From Betaproteobacteria bacterium (GTDB lineage: Bacteria; Pseudomonadota; Gammaproteobacteria; Burkholderiales; Ga0077523), in NCBI GenBank assembly GCA_016125475.1, contig WGLR01000012.1, positions 171,231 to 235,230 of the forward strand: 64,000 nt of DNA, in the 5' to 3' direction. The stretch's first letter is position 1. Each line of letters opens with the position of its first letter. The notes below the pieces were generated by a model. The model was not told the DNA's origin and did no database searches. It saw only the letters and a list, made by a program, of their open reading frames with translations. Shown here one piece after another: positions 26,476-34,908 of the stretch. The position numbers and the translations under genes were made by a program.

Positions 26476-27935
26476 TGGACGATCCCGTCTCGAAGGCGGC
26501 GCGCCCCAACCCGATCGGCGAGCTGGCGAGGCTGTCGGCCGTCGAGATGCTCGGAGGCTTTCGCAGCCGGCAGTTCTCGCCGTCCGAGGTGATCGCGGAG
26601 GTGATCGCCGCCCTCGAGGCAACCAACGCCCGGTGCAACGTGGTCGTGACGCCGATGTACGAGTCGGCCATTGCGGCGGCGCGCGCTGCGACGGATGCCT
26701 GGATGCGCGGCGAGGCGGGACCACTCGCTGGTGTGCCGGTCACCGTGAAGGACCTCATCTTCGTCGCGAACGTCCCCGCACGCGGGGGTTCTCCCGTTCT
26801 GGAGAACTTCGTGCCGGACACCGACGCGGCGGTGGTTGCCCGGGTACGCGAGGCGGGCGGGTTGCTCACCTGCAAGACGACGACGTGCGAATCCGGCTAC
26901 AAGCTCACGGCGGACAGCCCGGTGACGGGTATCACGCGCAATCCCTGGCACCTGGGGCGCACGAGTGGCGGATCGAGCGGCGGGGCCGCAGCAGCGGTCG
27001 CTGCCGGTTGTGGACCGCTCGCGCTCGGTACCGACGGCGTCGGGTCGATTCGCGTGCCGTCCTCCTTCTGCGGGGTGTTCGGAATCAAGCCTACATTCGG
27101 TCTGGTCTCGCGCGCCCCGGGATTCTCGCCGCCGGCGTGGGCGTCCCTCGCTCACACCGGGCCCATCGCGCGCACCGTGGAAGATGCGGCGCTTCTGCTC
27201 GAGGTCATCGCGGGTCCCGACGTTCGCGATCCGGCGAGCCTTCCGGTCGGCCCCGCACGATACCGGGCCACGACCGGCACGCTCTCCGGTCTGCGTGTCG
27301 CGTCCTCTGTCGACCTCGGCTACGCACCCGTGTCGCCGGACGTGAGGGAGGCGTTCGCCCGGGCGCTCCGGACGCTTGAGAGTCTCGAGGCGGACCTGGT
27401 CGACTCCCGCTTCGCCGTCGACGCGGAAATCCTCCAGACCACCATCCTTCCCATTGCCTATACGGAACAGGCGGCGGCAGCCGAAGGGCGAGACGCCGCC
27501 GGCATGCAGCGGTCCGACCCGGACTACGCGGGCATCGTCGCTCGCGGGCGAGAGTTTCGTGGCACGGAATACATCCTGGCGCAGTACCGCCGGAACGGCC
27601 TCCGCAACCAGTTCGCGCAGCTGTTCGCGAACGCCGATGTCCTGGTGACGCCGACGGTTGCCGTGACAGCCTTCGCGGCCGGGGCACTGGGCGTCGATCA
27701 GATCGAGGGCCGCCTCGTCGACCGCCATCTCGGATGGTCGCCCTTCTCGTGGCCGATCAATCTGGTGGGCCTGCCCGCCGCGACGATACCGGTCGGCTTC
27801 GACGGCGACGGCCTGCCGATCGGGCTCCAGATCGTCGCCCCGTGGCTCCACGAGCAGACGATCTTCCGCGTCGCGGCGGCGATCGAGGCTGCACTGCCGC
27901 AGGATCCGCGGTGGCCCGCATTCAGACCTGCGTAG
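26475..27935 (+). CDS. Amidase signature family enzyme
   Basis: A 486-residue amidase hydrolysing an unknown amide. The Ser-cisSer-Lys triad is intact: Lys92 (VTVKDL), the cis-serine in GGSSGG (165-170) and nucleophile Ser191 in GTDGVGSIRVPS, where GTDTGGSIR is more usual. ATG at 26475 shares its A with the preceding stop; a GTG three bases earlier is possible. Co-transcription with a Mo hydroxylase suggests it opens a lactam or amide formed by hydroxylation next to nitrogen. Its last 14 bases overlap the 3' end of the opposing LysR gene. Confidence 0.9.
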   Translation: MDDPVSKAARPNPIGELARLSAVEMLGGFRSRQFSPSEVIAEVIAALEATNARCNVVVTPMYESAIAAARAATDAWMRGEAGPLAGVPVTVKDLIFVANVPARGGSPVLENFVPDTDAAVVARVREAGGLLTCKTTTCESGYKLTADSPVTGITRNPWHLGRTSGGSSGGAAAAVAAGCGPLALGTDGVGSIRVPSSFCGVFGIKPTFGLVSRAPGFSPPAWASLAHTGPIARTVEDAALLLEVIAGPDVRDPASLPVGPARYRATTGTLSGLRVASSVDLGYAPVSPDVREAFARALRTLESLEADLVDSRFAVDAEILQTTILPIAYTEQAAAAEGRDAAGMQRSDPDYAGIVARGREFRGTEYILAQYRRNGLRNQFAQLFANADVLVTPTVAVTAFAAGALGVDQIEGRLVDRHLGWSPFSWPINLVGLPAATIPVGFDGDGLPIGLQIVAPWLHEQTIFRVAAAIEAALPQDPRWPAFRPA

Positions 27936-28827
27936 ATTCGCGCAGATGGGGCGTTTCCGATTGAGGAGTCCTGTCCGCGAGATTGTGCGCGAGGTAGTCG
28001 TACAGCGCAGTGGCGGCCGCGGACATCGGGCCCGACGCACGGTAGAGCAGGAGTTCCACCCTGGGCAGCGGCGGGAAGTAGTCCTGGACGCCGAGCGCCC
28101 GCATGCCGTGCACGAGTGCGCTCCGGCACAGCACGGTCACGGCGATTCCGCCGAATACCGCCGCCTGAAGCCCGCCCACGCTTTCGCTCGTGCACGCAAT
28201 GCGCCACTTGCGCCCTGCCTGCTCGAGACCTTCGATCGCATAGTCGCGATAGATGTTGCCGGGGGGCAGGAGCGCGAGTGGTACCGGTTCGGCACGGTGC
28301 ACGTCGTGGCCTTCACCCATCACCCAGATGAGCTGTTCCTGTCGCACGACCTGGCCACCCGAGAAACCGGGCATGCGCGTGACGAGAGCGATGTCCACCT
28401 CGCCACGCTGGACGAGCGAGACGAGCGGCGTGGACAGGCTGCAGCGCAGTTCGACCTGGATGCGCGGGAACGCTTTCCGGAACAGTGCGAGCACGCCGGG
28501 CAGCAGGAACGCTGCATACAGATCCGGCGTGCCGAGCACGACATGACCCTCGATGTCCGTCGAGGCCAGCTGTGCGTGGAGTTCGTCGTGCAACCGCAGG
28601 ATCGCGCGTGCATAGGAAAGGACGATGTTGCCTTCGTCGGTGAGGACGGGCTTGCGGCTGTCGGGTTCGAAGAGCACCCGTCCGGTGAGGTCCTCGAGGC
28701 GCTTCATCTGGAGCGTGATGGCGGGCTGCGTGCGCCCGAGGCGCCGAGCGGTCTCGCTGATGCTGCCGGTCTCCACGACGGAGAGAAACGAGCGCAGAAC
28801 GCGCATGTCGACGCTGAAGAAGGCCAT
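27922..28827 (-). CDS. LysR-type transcriptional regulator
   Basis: A 301-residue LysR regulator. The winged helix is at residues about 7-66 (MRVLRSFLSVVETGSISETARRL and TQPAITLQMKRLEDL), followed by the periplasmic-binding-like effector domain from about 92. Start at 28827 gives family length; an in-frame ATG at 28806 (MRVLRSF) is possible and several longer starts are rejected. It opposes the transport/oxidation operon and is divergent from the moxR-like gene, so it probably regulates one or both, with sites in 28828-29107. Confidence 0.9.
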   Translation of the reverse strand: MAFFSVDMRVLRSFLSVVETGSISETARRLGRTQPAITLQMKRLEDLTGRVLFEPDSRKPVLTDEGNIVLSYARAILRLHDELHAQLASTDIEGHVVLGTPDLYAAFLLPGVLALFRKAFPRIQVELRCSLSTPLVSLVQRGEVDIALVTRMPGFSGGQVVRQEQLIWVMGEGHDVHRAEPVPLALLPPGNIYRDYAIEGLEQAGRKWRIACTSESVGGLQAAVFGGIAVTVLCRSALVHGMRALGVQDYFPPLPRVELLLYRASGPMSAAATALYDYLAHNLADRTPQSETPHLRESTQV

Positions 28828-29107
28828 GTTTGCGCTGTGAGCCTCGACGAGACGAATCCCGGGACCGGCAGCCATGCAATTTGCGTGCGTGCGCGATCCA
28901 CCGCGCCTCCATCGGGTCAGGGATTGCCGCGATCGTTCCTGTCCGGGGGAGAATTCGGGAACGGTGTCCGCGCGCGACGCGCGAGCAGGCGTGACGTGGT
29001 GCCCGTCACGCGGCATTGCGCTCCGCGCCGGTGCGGCGTGTTCCCTGAAATGGTGCGGGTCGCCGGAAACGCCGGGCTTCGCACGTCGTTTCCTGGCGGC
29101 TGCCTTC
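28828..29107. promoter_or_regulatory. Divergent regulatory region, lysR / moxR-like gene
   Basis: The 280 bases between the divergent LysR and MoxR-like genes must carry both promoters and is the likeliest place for LysR binding. An open frame runs through it in frame with the MoxR-like gene from 28874, but its translation is Arg/Cys-rich and unlike the family, so I leave it uncoded. I could not pick a specific T-N11-A operator with confidence. Confidence 0.4.
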
Positions 29108-30028
29108 ATGCCTTCGTCCGATCCTGACGACCCCGGGCAGCTGTCCGTCACCACGCCGCAGGACGTACGCGACTGTCTTCTGCAGGAGGACTACCTCGCG
29201 GACGAGGCACTCGTGTCCGCGGTGTTCCTCGCCGTCCGCCTGCAAAGGCCGCTGCTTCTCGAAGGCGACCCGGGCGTCGGCAAGACGGAAGTCGCGCGTG
29301 CGCTTGCGAGAGGGCTCGGCCGGGAATTCATCCGCTTGCAGTGCTTCGAGGGACTGGGCCTGGCGGACGCCGTCTACGAATGGAATCATGCCCGACAGAT
29401 CATGGCGGTCCGTCTCGCGGAGATCGGCGGGGAAGCGGCGGGAGTCAGTGAGGAGTCGGTCTACTCCGAGCGTTTCCTGCTGCGCCGTCCCGTGCTGCGC
29501 GCGCTCGAGGGCCGACCCGGCCGTGCACCTGTCCTGCTGATAGACGAGATCGACCGTGCCGACGCACCGTTCGAGGCCTTTCTGCTCGAGGTGCTCGCGG
29601 ACTTCCAGGTCACGATCCCCGAATTCGGAATCGTCCGTGCCCAGGAGCCGCCGATCGTCGTCCTGACGTCCAACCGGACGCGCGACGTACACGATGCACT
29701 GAAGCGACGGGCGCTCTATCACTGGGTCGATCATCCCGATCCGGAGAGAGAACTCGCGATACTTGCACGCAAGGTGCCGGATGCCGATGCCGTTCTCGCC
29801 GCCGAGGTCGTCCGTTTCGCGCACCGGTTGCGCACGATGGATCTCCAGAAGCCGCCAGGCATCGCCGAATCCATCGACTGGCTCCGTGCGTTGATCCTGC
29901 TGGGTTGCACGCGACTCGATGCGCGCACGATCACGTTGTCGCTCGGGGCCCTGCTGAAGTCGCAGGAGGACGTGGCCGCCGTTCGCGCCATTCCGTGGGG
30001 CGACCTGCTCGCGTCAGGGCAGCCGTGA
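29108..30028 (+). CDS. MoxR-type AAA+ ATPase (CoxD-like)
   Basis: AAA+ ATPase of 306 residues with Walker A GDPGVGKT (53-60), Walker B LLIDEID (143-149) and sensor region LTSNRTRD. It matches CoxD/MoxR chaperones that, with a VWA partner, insert or sulfurate the metal centre of Mo hydroxylases. The VWA gene follows with a GTGA overlap. Start at 29108 gives the family length; an in-frame region upstream is not family-like. Its presence near the coxSLM-type genes supports a maturation role for that enzyme. Confidence 0.88.
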   Translation: MPSSDPDDPGQLSVTTPQDVRDCLLQEDYLADEALVSAVFLAVRLQRPLLLEGDPGVGKTEVARALARGLGREFIRLQCFEGLGLADAVYEWNHARQIMAVRLAEIGGEAAGVSEESVYSERFLLRRPVLRALEGRPGRAPVLLIDEIDRADAPFEAFLLEVLADFQVTIPEFGIVRAQEPPIVVLTSNRTRDVHDALKRRALYHWVDHPDPERELAILARKVPDADAVLAAEVVRFAHRLRTMDLQKPPGIAESIDWLRALILLGCTRLDARTITLSLGALLKSQEDVAAVRAIPWGDLLASGQP

Positions 30029-31173
30029 GCTTCCTGGCCGCACTGTCGGGTTTCGTGGATGCATTGCGGGCTGCGGGCATTCCCGTCGGGGTGGACCGCA
30101 CGATCCTCGCGGTTCGCGCCCTCGAGGCGTGCGCCGACATGGACCGCGAACGTGTCAGGCAGGCGCTGCGCGTCACACTCGTCAGGCGGAAGGAGGATCT
30201 CGAGACGTTCGACGTGACGTTCGCACGATACTGGAGGGCCGGCCGTTTTCCGCCCGCCGAGGAGTCGGATCCGGTCCCGGCAGGTGCGGACGAGTCCGCG
30301 GCGACGCGTTCCGAGTCCGGCGCAGAGCAGGTGCGCGCGCGGGCGCTCGGGATGGGTGCGAAGGACGAGAAGGACCCGATGGATGGCGGGGTCGCGGATG
30401 CGGCCGGGACGGCGTCGGCCCGGGAGCATCTGCGACACCGGGATTTCGCGACGATGGACGCCGCCCAGATGGCCGAAGCCGAGCGCCAGATCGAGGCACT
30501 CGGCATCCTTCTCGCGCCCGTGAGGTGCCACCGTCTGGTGCCCGATCCGCGCGGACCACGGATCGACATGCGCGCAACGTTGCGGGCGAGTCTGCGCGCG
30601 GGTGGAGATTGCGCGACCCTCGCGCGATGCGGCGCAGGCGCGCGGCCCCCGGCACTCGTCGTGCTCTGCGACGTGTCCGGATCGATGCAGCGATACGCTC
30701 GTCCGATGCTCGCGCTCATGCGCGCGGCCGTTCGAAGGCTCGACACCGTTCACTGTTTCGTGTTCGGCACGCGACTCTCTGACGTCACGCGCAGTCTTGC
30801 GCGCCGTCAGACGTCGGATGCCGCGGCCGCCCTGGCGCAGCAGGTACGCGACCATTCGGGAGGAACCCGCATCGGCGCATGCCTGCGCGAGTTCAACCGT
30901 CGCTGGGCGGGTCGTCTGCTGAGCTCGCGTGCGACGGTGCTCCTGGTGACGGACGGGCTCGAACGCGGGGATCAGACGATGCTCGGCCTCGAAGCCGCAC
31001 GACTGCGTCGATCGTGTCGCAGGATCGTATGGCTCAATCCGCTGTTGCGGTTCGAAGGGTTTGCCCCCCTTCAGGCCGGCGTTCGCGCCCTGTTGCCCTG
31101 CACCGACATGCTTCTGGCCACGCACGACCTGGCCAGTGTCGAGGCCGCCTTGCGCGCGCTTGCGTCGAGGTGA
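30025..31173 (+). CDS. VWA-domain protein (CoxE-like)
   Basis: A 382-residue protein with the CoxE/VWA architecture. The N-terminal part (FLAALSGFVDALRAAGIPVGVDR) is typical of CoxE; a charged, low-complexity middle at about 85-160 is followed by the VWA domain with MIDAS motif DVSGSMQ beginning at Asp216, then TRLSDVTRSL and LVTDGLERG. GTG start at 30025 overlaps the MoxR-like stop. Together they form the metal-centre maturation pair. CoxF- and CoxG-like helpers are absent from the window. Confidence 0.88.
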   Translation: MSFLAALSGFVDALRAAGIPVGVDRTILAVRALEACADMDRERVRQALRVTLVRRKEDLETFDVTFARYWRAGRFPPAEESDPVPAGADESAATRSESGAEQVRARALGMGAKDEKDPMDGGVADAAGTASAREHLRHRDFATMDAAQMAEAERQIEALGILLAPVRCHRLVPDPRGPRIDMRATLRASLRAGGDCATLARCGAGARPPALVVLCDVSGSMQRYARPMLALMRAAVRRLDTVHCFVFGTRLSDVTRSLARRQTSDAAAALAQQVRDHSGGTRIGACLREFNRRWAGRLLSSRATVLLVTDGLERGDQTMLGLEAARLRRSCRRIVWLNPLLRFEGFAPLQAGVRALLPCTDMLLATHDLASVEAALRALASR

Positions 31174-31221
31174 GTGCCGGACGCGACGGATCCGCACCCG
31201 ACACCGCGGGATTCGTCCGCG

Positions 31222-32121
31222 TCACTCTCCGGCCGGGGCAGCCGTGCGCACCGCGAGCGACGGGCGTGAAGTTGCCGAACGGATGTTCAGCCACGCGCCC
31301 GCGCAGAGGATGGCGGCACCGAGCAGGACCCAGCCGTCGAGCTTTTCGCCATAGAAGAAGTAGCCGACGACGGCAATGAGCGGCAGGCGCAGGAAGTCCA
31401 TAGGCACGACCACCGTCGCGTCGGCGAGCTGGAACGCCCGGGTCATGCAGTAGTGCGCGAGCAGCGCGGCGACGCCGACGAGCACGACCCAGGGCCACGC
31501 GTGTGCGGTTGGCCAGGACCAGTCCGGCAGCGCCAGGACGAGCCCGAGCGGGAGCTGGATCGCGGTCATGTAGAACAGGATCACGATGGGCGGATCGGTC
31601 GCCGTGAGCCGCTTCGTGAGCATGTGCGCGATCGCGTAGGCGAGCGCACTCGCGAGCACGGCGATCGCGCCGGCGTGCACGACCTCGAAGCCGGGGCGCA
31701 GCACGACGAGCGTACCCGTGAACCCGATCGCGACGACGAGCGCGCGCGTCGGCGTCATGCGTTCGCCGAGGATGAACGGCGCGAGCAGCGCGGTCCAGAT
31801 CGGCATCGTGAACTCCAGTGCGAACACCTGCGTGAGCGGGATCAGCACGATGCCGTAGAACCACCCGTACTGCCCCGCGAAGTGGATCACGTTGCGCAGC
31901 AGCTGCGTGCCCGGTGCCGGCGTACGGAGTCGATGCCAGCCGAGGCGGTGCATCAGCGACCCCACGACCACGAGACCGACGATGCTCCGGAAGAACAGCA
32001 CCTGGAACGTCGAGAGTTCGTGGCCGAGTTCGCGACCCGAGATGGCCATCGCCATGAAGCTCGCCATCGCGCCCGCCATCCAGAATGCCGCCCGGATCGT
32101 GGGCGCCGGCGTCGTCCGCAT
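31222..32121 (-). CDS. EamA/DMT family transporter
   Basis: Inner-membrane protein of 299 residues with ten hydrophobic helices in two EamA repeats (about 8-140 and 150-288). Markers include FALEFTMPIWTALLAPFILGERMTP at the end of the first repeat and PMDFLRLPLIAVVGYFFYGEKLD in the second. Members export amino acids, nucleobases or other metabolites. It is the last gene of a four-gene minus-strand run, 8 bases after the VOC gene. Confidence 0.88.
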   Translation of the reverse strand: MRTTPAPTIRAAFWMAGAMASFMAMAISGRELGHELSTFQVLFFRSIVGLVVVGSLMHRLGWHRLRTPAPGTQLLRNVIHFAGQYGWFYGIVLIPLTQVFALEFTMPIWTALLAPFILGERMTPTRALVVAIGFTGTLVVLRPGFEVVHAGAIAVLASALAYAIAHMLTKRLTATDPPIVILFYMTAIQLPLGLVLALPDWSWPTAHAWPWVVLVGVAALLAHYCMTRAFQLADATVVVPMDFLRLPLIAVVGYFFYGEKLDGWVLLGAAILCAGAWLNIRSATSRPSLAVRTAAPAGE

Positions 32122-32129
32122 GCGGCGGG

Positions 32130-32579
32130 TCAGAGTTCGAGAGCGTCGCTGTGCGCGACCTGCGTCGGATCATCGCGCCAGATGCGCGGATCCGCGTCGA
32201 CGTAGAGTTCGATCCAGTTGTCGTCCGGGTCGCGCAGGTACAGGGACTGGGAGACGTGGTGGTCGGCGATCCGGTCCACGGTCACGCCGAGCCTGCGGAG
32301 ATGCGCGTGCGCCGCACGCAGCGCCTCGAGGTCGTTCCCGATCCGGAATGCGACGTGGGCGAGCCCCGGCGCGTCGTCCGGTGCGGCCGCAGCGTCCGGC
32401 CGCGTCTGCATCAGGGCGAGATCGTGGTGATTGCCCGTGAATGCGAAGAAGGCGATCGGGAAACCCTGGATGACTTCGCGCGCGACGACGGGCAGGCCCA
32501 GCACGCCCGTGTAGAAGGCGATCGAGCGCTCGAGGTCGCGGACCTTGAGGACGACGTGGCCGAGGGCCTGGATCTGCAT
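32130..32579 (-). CDS. VOC family (glyoxalase/dioxygenase fold) protein
   Basis: A 149-residue vicinal oxygen chelate protein with paired beta-alpha-beta-beta-beta modules. Family motifs are ALGHVVLKVRDLERSIAFYTGVLGLPVV at the start, LAHVAFRIG in the middle and YLRDPDDNWIELYVD at the end. The candidate metal ligands His8, His75 and Glu in WIELY fit a metal-dependent member. Substrate unknown. Start at 32579 gives the standard length. Confidence 0.85.
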   Translation of the reverse strand: MQIQALGHVVLKVRDLERSIAFYTGVLGLPVVAREVIQGFPIAFFAFTGNHHDLALMQTRPDAAAAPDDAPGLAHVAFRIGNDLEALRAAHAHLRRLGVTVDRIADHHVSQSLYLRDPDDNWIELYVDADPRIWRDDPTQVAHSDALEL

Positions 32580-32674
32580 CGCGGTGCCATCGCGTGTCGG
32601 AATCTGGAAGCCCGAATGATGCCACCGCGTCCGACGGCGCGCATCCGCACGAATCGCACCGTCGGGCAGCGGTT

Positions 32675-33637
32675 TCAGCGCCCCGGCTTCTTCCCGGTCG
32701 TCGTCCTGCGGGGAGCGCGTTTCGCCGGCGCTGCGGCCCGTTTCGCGCCCGGTGCGCTGCGCCCCTTGCGGCCGGTCGCGCGGGACCGTGTGGCGGGAGC
32801 GGGAGGCTCGAGCGTGCGCGGGGCGTCCTCGACCCGCTCGATGAACGCGTTGCTGACCCATCCCTCGACGTCCGTCGGTCCGTCGACCTCGACCTTGCTC
32901 CACCGCTCCCCCGATTCGACGAGCAGCAGGGTCGTGCCCTTCCTGAGCGCGGGCGCGACGGTCTCGAAGGACGCGCCCGGTCCCTTGCGGATGTTCAGGG
33001 ACGACGCCGTGACGACGAACTTCTCGGGCGCATCCTCTTCCCGACCCATGGCGCGCGAGCGGATCGACGGGAGCGGAAACGCCGGACCAGGGTCGGTCTT
33101 GCGCGTGGGGGCGATGTCCTCGTGGCCGATGACGTCCTCCAGACCGTACGCCGCCACGAGCAGTTCGGCGAGCTCGAGTGCGCGCGCGATCTGCGGCTCG
33201 GTGTAGGCGTGCCACGGGCGGATGCCCCCTCCGTGCTTGTGCTCCGCCAGCATGACCTCGCTGTCGGGATACGAGCGGCCGAACCACGCGACGAACCTGT
33301 CGCCCACGCGGTTCAGGGCCCCCGCGTTGTCCATCTCGATCCCGATCGACCAGTTGTTCAGCCCCACGAGCCCGTTCCACTGGCTCACGCCGGCATGCCA
33401 GGTGACCACGTCGAACGGGGCGAGCTGCACGATCGTGCCGTCGCGCCCGAGCACGACGTGTGCGGAGGCATTGCCGCGAGGCTTGCGCGTGCAGAGCGAT
33501 TCCACGGAACTCTCGAGCGAGCTGCCGGCCGTGAAATGGAAAACGAGATAGCGCGCACGCAGCGCACCGCCGTGGTTCGGCGTCTCGCGGAAGCTCACCC
33601 TGTCGCCGACCAGACGGTGATTCTCGATCCTCAGCAT
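32675..33637 (-). CDS. AmpD-like N-acetylmuramoyl-L-alanine amidase with SH3b domain, no signal peptide
   Basis: A 320-residue zinc amidase that would cleave the lactyl-peptide bond of muramyl peptides. Zinc ligands His34 (VFHFTAG), His172 and Asp182 (GHEDIAPTRKTDPG) match AmpD. An SH3b domain (about 206-270, ASSLNIRKGPG and EGWVSNAFIE) follows, then a 50-residue Lys/Arg/Ala/Pro tail. No export signal is visible, so it should act in the cytoplasm unless released by lysis. The start at 33637 is favoured over the adjacent ATG at 33640 by spacing from GGGAGG. It is 58 bases downstream of the TIR gene in the same direction. Confidence 0.88.
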   Translation of the reverse strand: MLRIENHRLVGDRVSFRETPNHGGALRARYLVFHFTAGSSLESSVESLCTRKPRGNASAHVVLGRDGTIVQLAPFDVVTWHAGVSQWNGLVGLNNWSIGIEMDNAGALNRVGDRFVAWFGRSYPDSEVMLAEHKHGGGIRPWHAYTEPQIARALELAELLVAAYGLEDVIGHEDIAPTRKTDPGPAFPLPSIRSRAMGREEDAPEKFVVTASSLNIRKGPGASFETVAPALRKGTTLLLVESGERWSKVEVDGPTDVEGWVSNAFIERVEDAPRTLEPPAPATRSRATGRKGRSAPGAKRAAAPAKRAPRRTTTGKKPGR

Positions 33638-33695
33638 CATGACCTCCCGGTGGTGTGGAGCCACACGGCTCCGGTTTGAGTGCCGCGGCGCCCGC

Positions 33696-34778
33696 TCACG
33701 AACCTTCGGAACGCAGGTGGCGGGCGACCATCTCGACGAGCTCGACCGGACGCCACGTGAGGCCCCGCGCGCCGGCGCCCGCGGCTTCCGCGCGCCGGAC
33801 TGCCGCGCGCTGCGCGTCGAGGGCGCCGCAGTAGACCAGCGTCGGCACGTCCGGGTACGCGGCGTGGACCGCCTCGAGCAGGTGCAGCCCCTCGGGCCGG
33901 CCCGGTACCGCCGGATCCGGACGCTCCCAGTCCGTGATCACGAGCCCGACTCCCCCGCGTTCGAGTGCACGGAGGGCGGACACGGTGGACGTCGCGGTCT
34001 CGACCTCGATCTGCATGGCGTGGAGTGTCGCGATCTCGCGCACGTTGTTGTCCGGGCGATCGTCGACCCAGAGAACCCGTCCGGGGGCCGGCATGTTCAT
34101 GAGCGATTCGCCGACGGCACTCGCCTGTCGCCGTTCCGGAGCAGGTTCGCCGCGCGAGGCCTGTGCGGCTTCGAGGCGTTGCACGAAGCGGTTCACGACC
34201 TGCTCGCTGTCGCCACCGCCGTCGCGCGAGGCCACCACGTGCGGAGCCGACGGCGAGGACACCGCGCCGCCGACCGGACCGTCCGGCGCGCCAGGCGGGC
34301 TTCCTCCCGGAGGGGGCGGGGCGCGGTCCACCAGCCGCCGGACGACCGCACGCACGCCCCGGGCCACGCTCGTCCAGGCGGCATCGCGGTCGGGCCAGGC
34401 CGTCACGGGCTTCATGCCTTCCGGCAGACCCTGGAGGCGCGCGAACGGGGCGTCCTCCCAGATGACGTCCCGCACGATCACGGGAATGGCCACGGTCTCG
34501 CCCGCGTCGTGTCGCTCGAGCGCGCGGGTCATCTCCTTGCCCCAGCAGTAATCCGAGTCGATGAAGTCGGCGCTCACCAGGAACAGGACGAGATCGGCGC
34601 GTTCGAGGGCGTCGCTGATCTCGCCGGCCCAGTCTTCGCCGGCGACGATGTGGCGATCGTGCCAGGACCTGAGCACGCCGCGGCGCTCGAGAATCTTCAG
34701 GTGCGCCTCGAGTTCCTCGCGCAGGGGTTCGTCCTCGTGCGCGTAGCTGTAGAAGAGATCGACCGCGGCGTCCGTCAT
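33696..34778 (-). CDS. TIR domain protein fused to a degenerate response-regulator receiver domain
   Basis: A 360-residue cytoplasmic protein. Residues 5-150 form a TIR domain (VDLFYSYAHEDEPLREELEAHL; SWHDRHIVAGEDW; ADLVLFLVSADFIDSDYCWGKEM), with Glu82 in the CWGKE segment at the position of the catalytic glutamate of NAD-cleaving bacterial TIRs. A Pro/Gly/Ser linker (152-230) leads to a receiver-like domain (233-352): VLWVDDRPDNN, acceptor candidate Asp283 in LVITDWE, and GLTWRPVEL where the invariant receiver Lys is Arg343. This suggests a TIR enzyme or scaffold gated by a pseudo-receiver. The murein amidase follows. A role in phage defence or signalling is inference. Confidence 0.85.
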   Translation of the reverse strand: MTDAAVDLFYSYAHEDEPLREELEAHLKILERRGVLRSWHDRHIVAGEDWAGEISDALERADLVLFLVSADFIDSDYCWGKEMTRALERHDAGETVAIPVIVRDVIWEDAPFARLQGLPEGMKPVTAWPDRDAAWTSVARGVRAVVRRLVDRAPPPPGGSPPGAPDGPVGGAVSSPSAPHVVASRDGGGDSEQVVNRFVQRLEAAQASRGEPAPERRQASAVGESLMNMPAPGRVLWVDDRPDNNVREIATLHAMQIEVETATSTVSALRALERGGVGLVITDWERPDPAVPGRPEGLHLLEAVHAAYPDVPTLVYCGALDAQRAAVRRAEAAGAGARGLTWRPVELVEMVARHLRSEGS

Positions 34779-34908
34779 CGCTGATCCTTTCACGGCTCCC
34801 GGACAGCCCGCCCATCGACCCGATGACGGTGCCATGTGTGCGCCGATGCGGGCATACTGTCAAAGGGGCCCCGGGGCGTCAACGACCTGTCCTTCCGATC
34901 GTGCGAGC

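Noticed and set aside
28874-29107. An N-terminal extension of the MoxR-like protein.
   Set aside because: The in-frame sequence is Arg/Cys-rich and absent from family members; start at 29108 gives the normal length.
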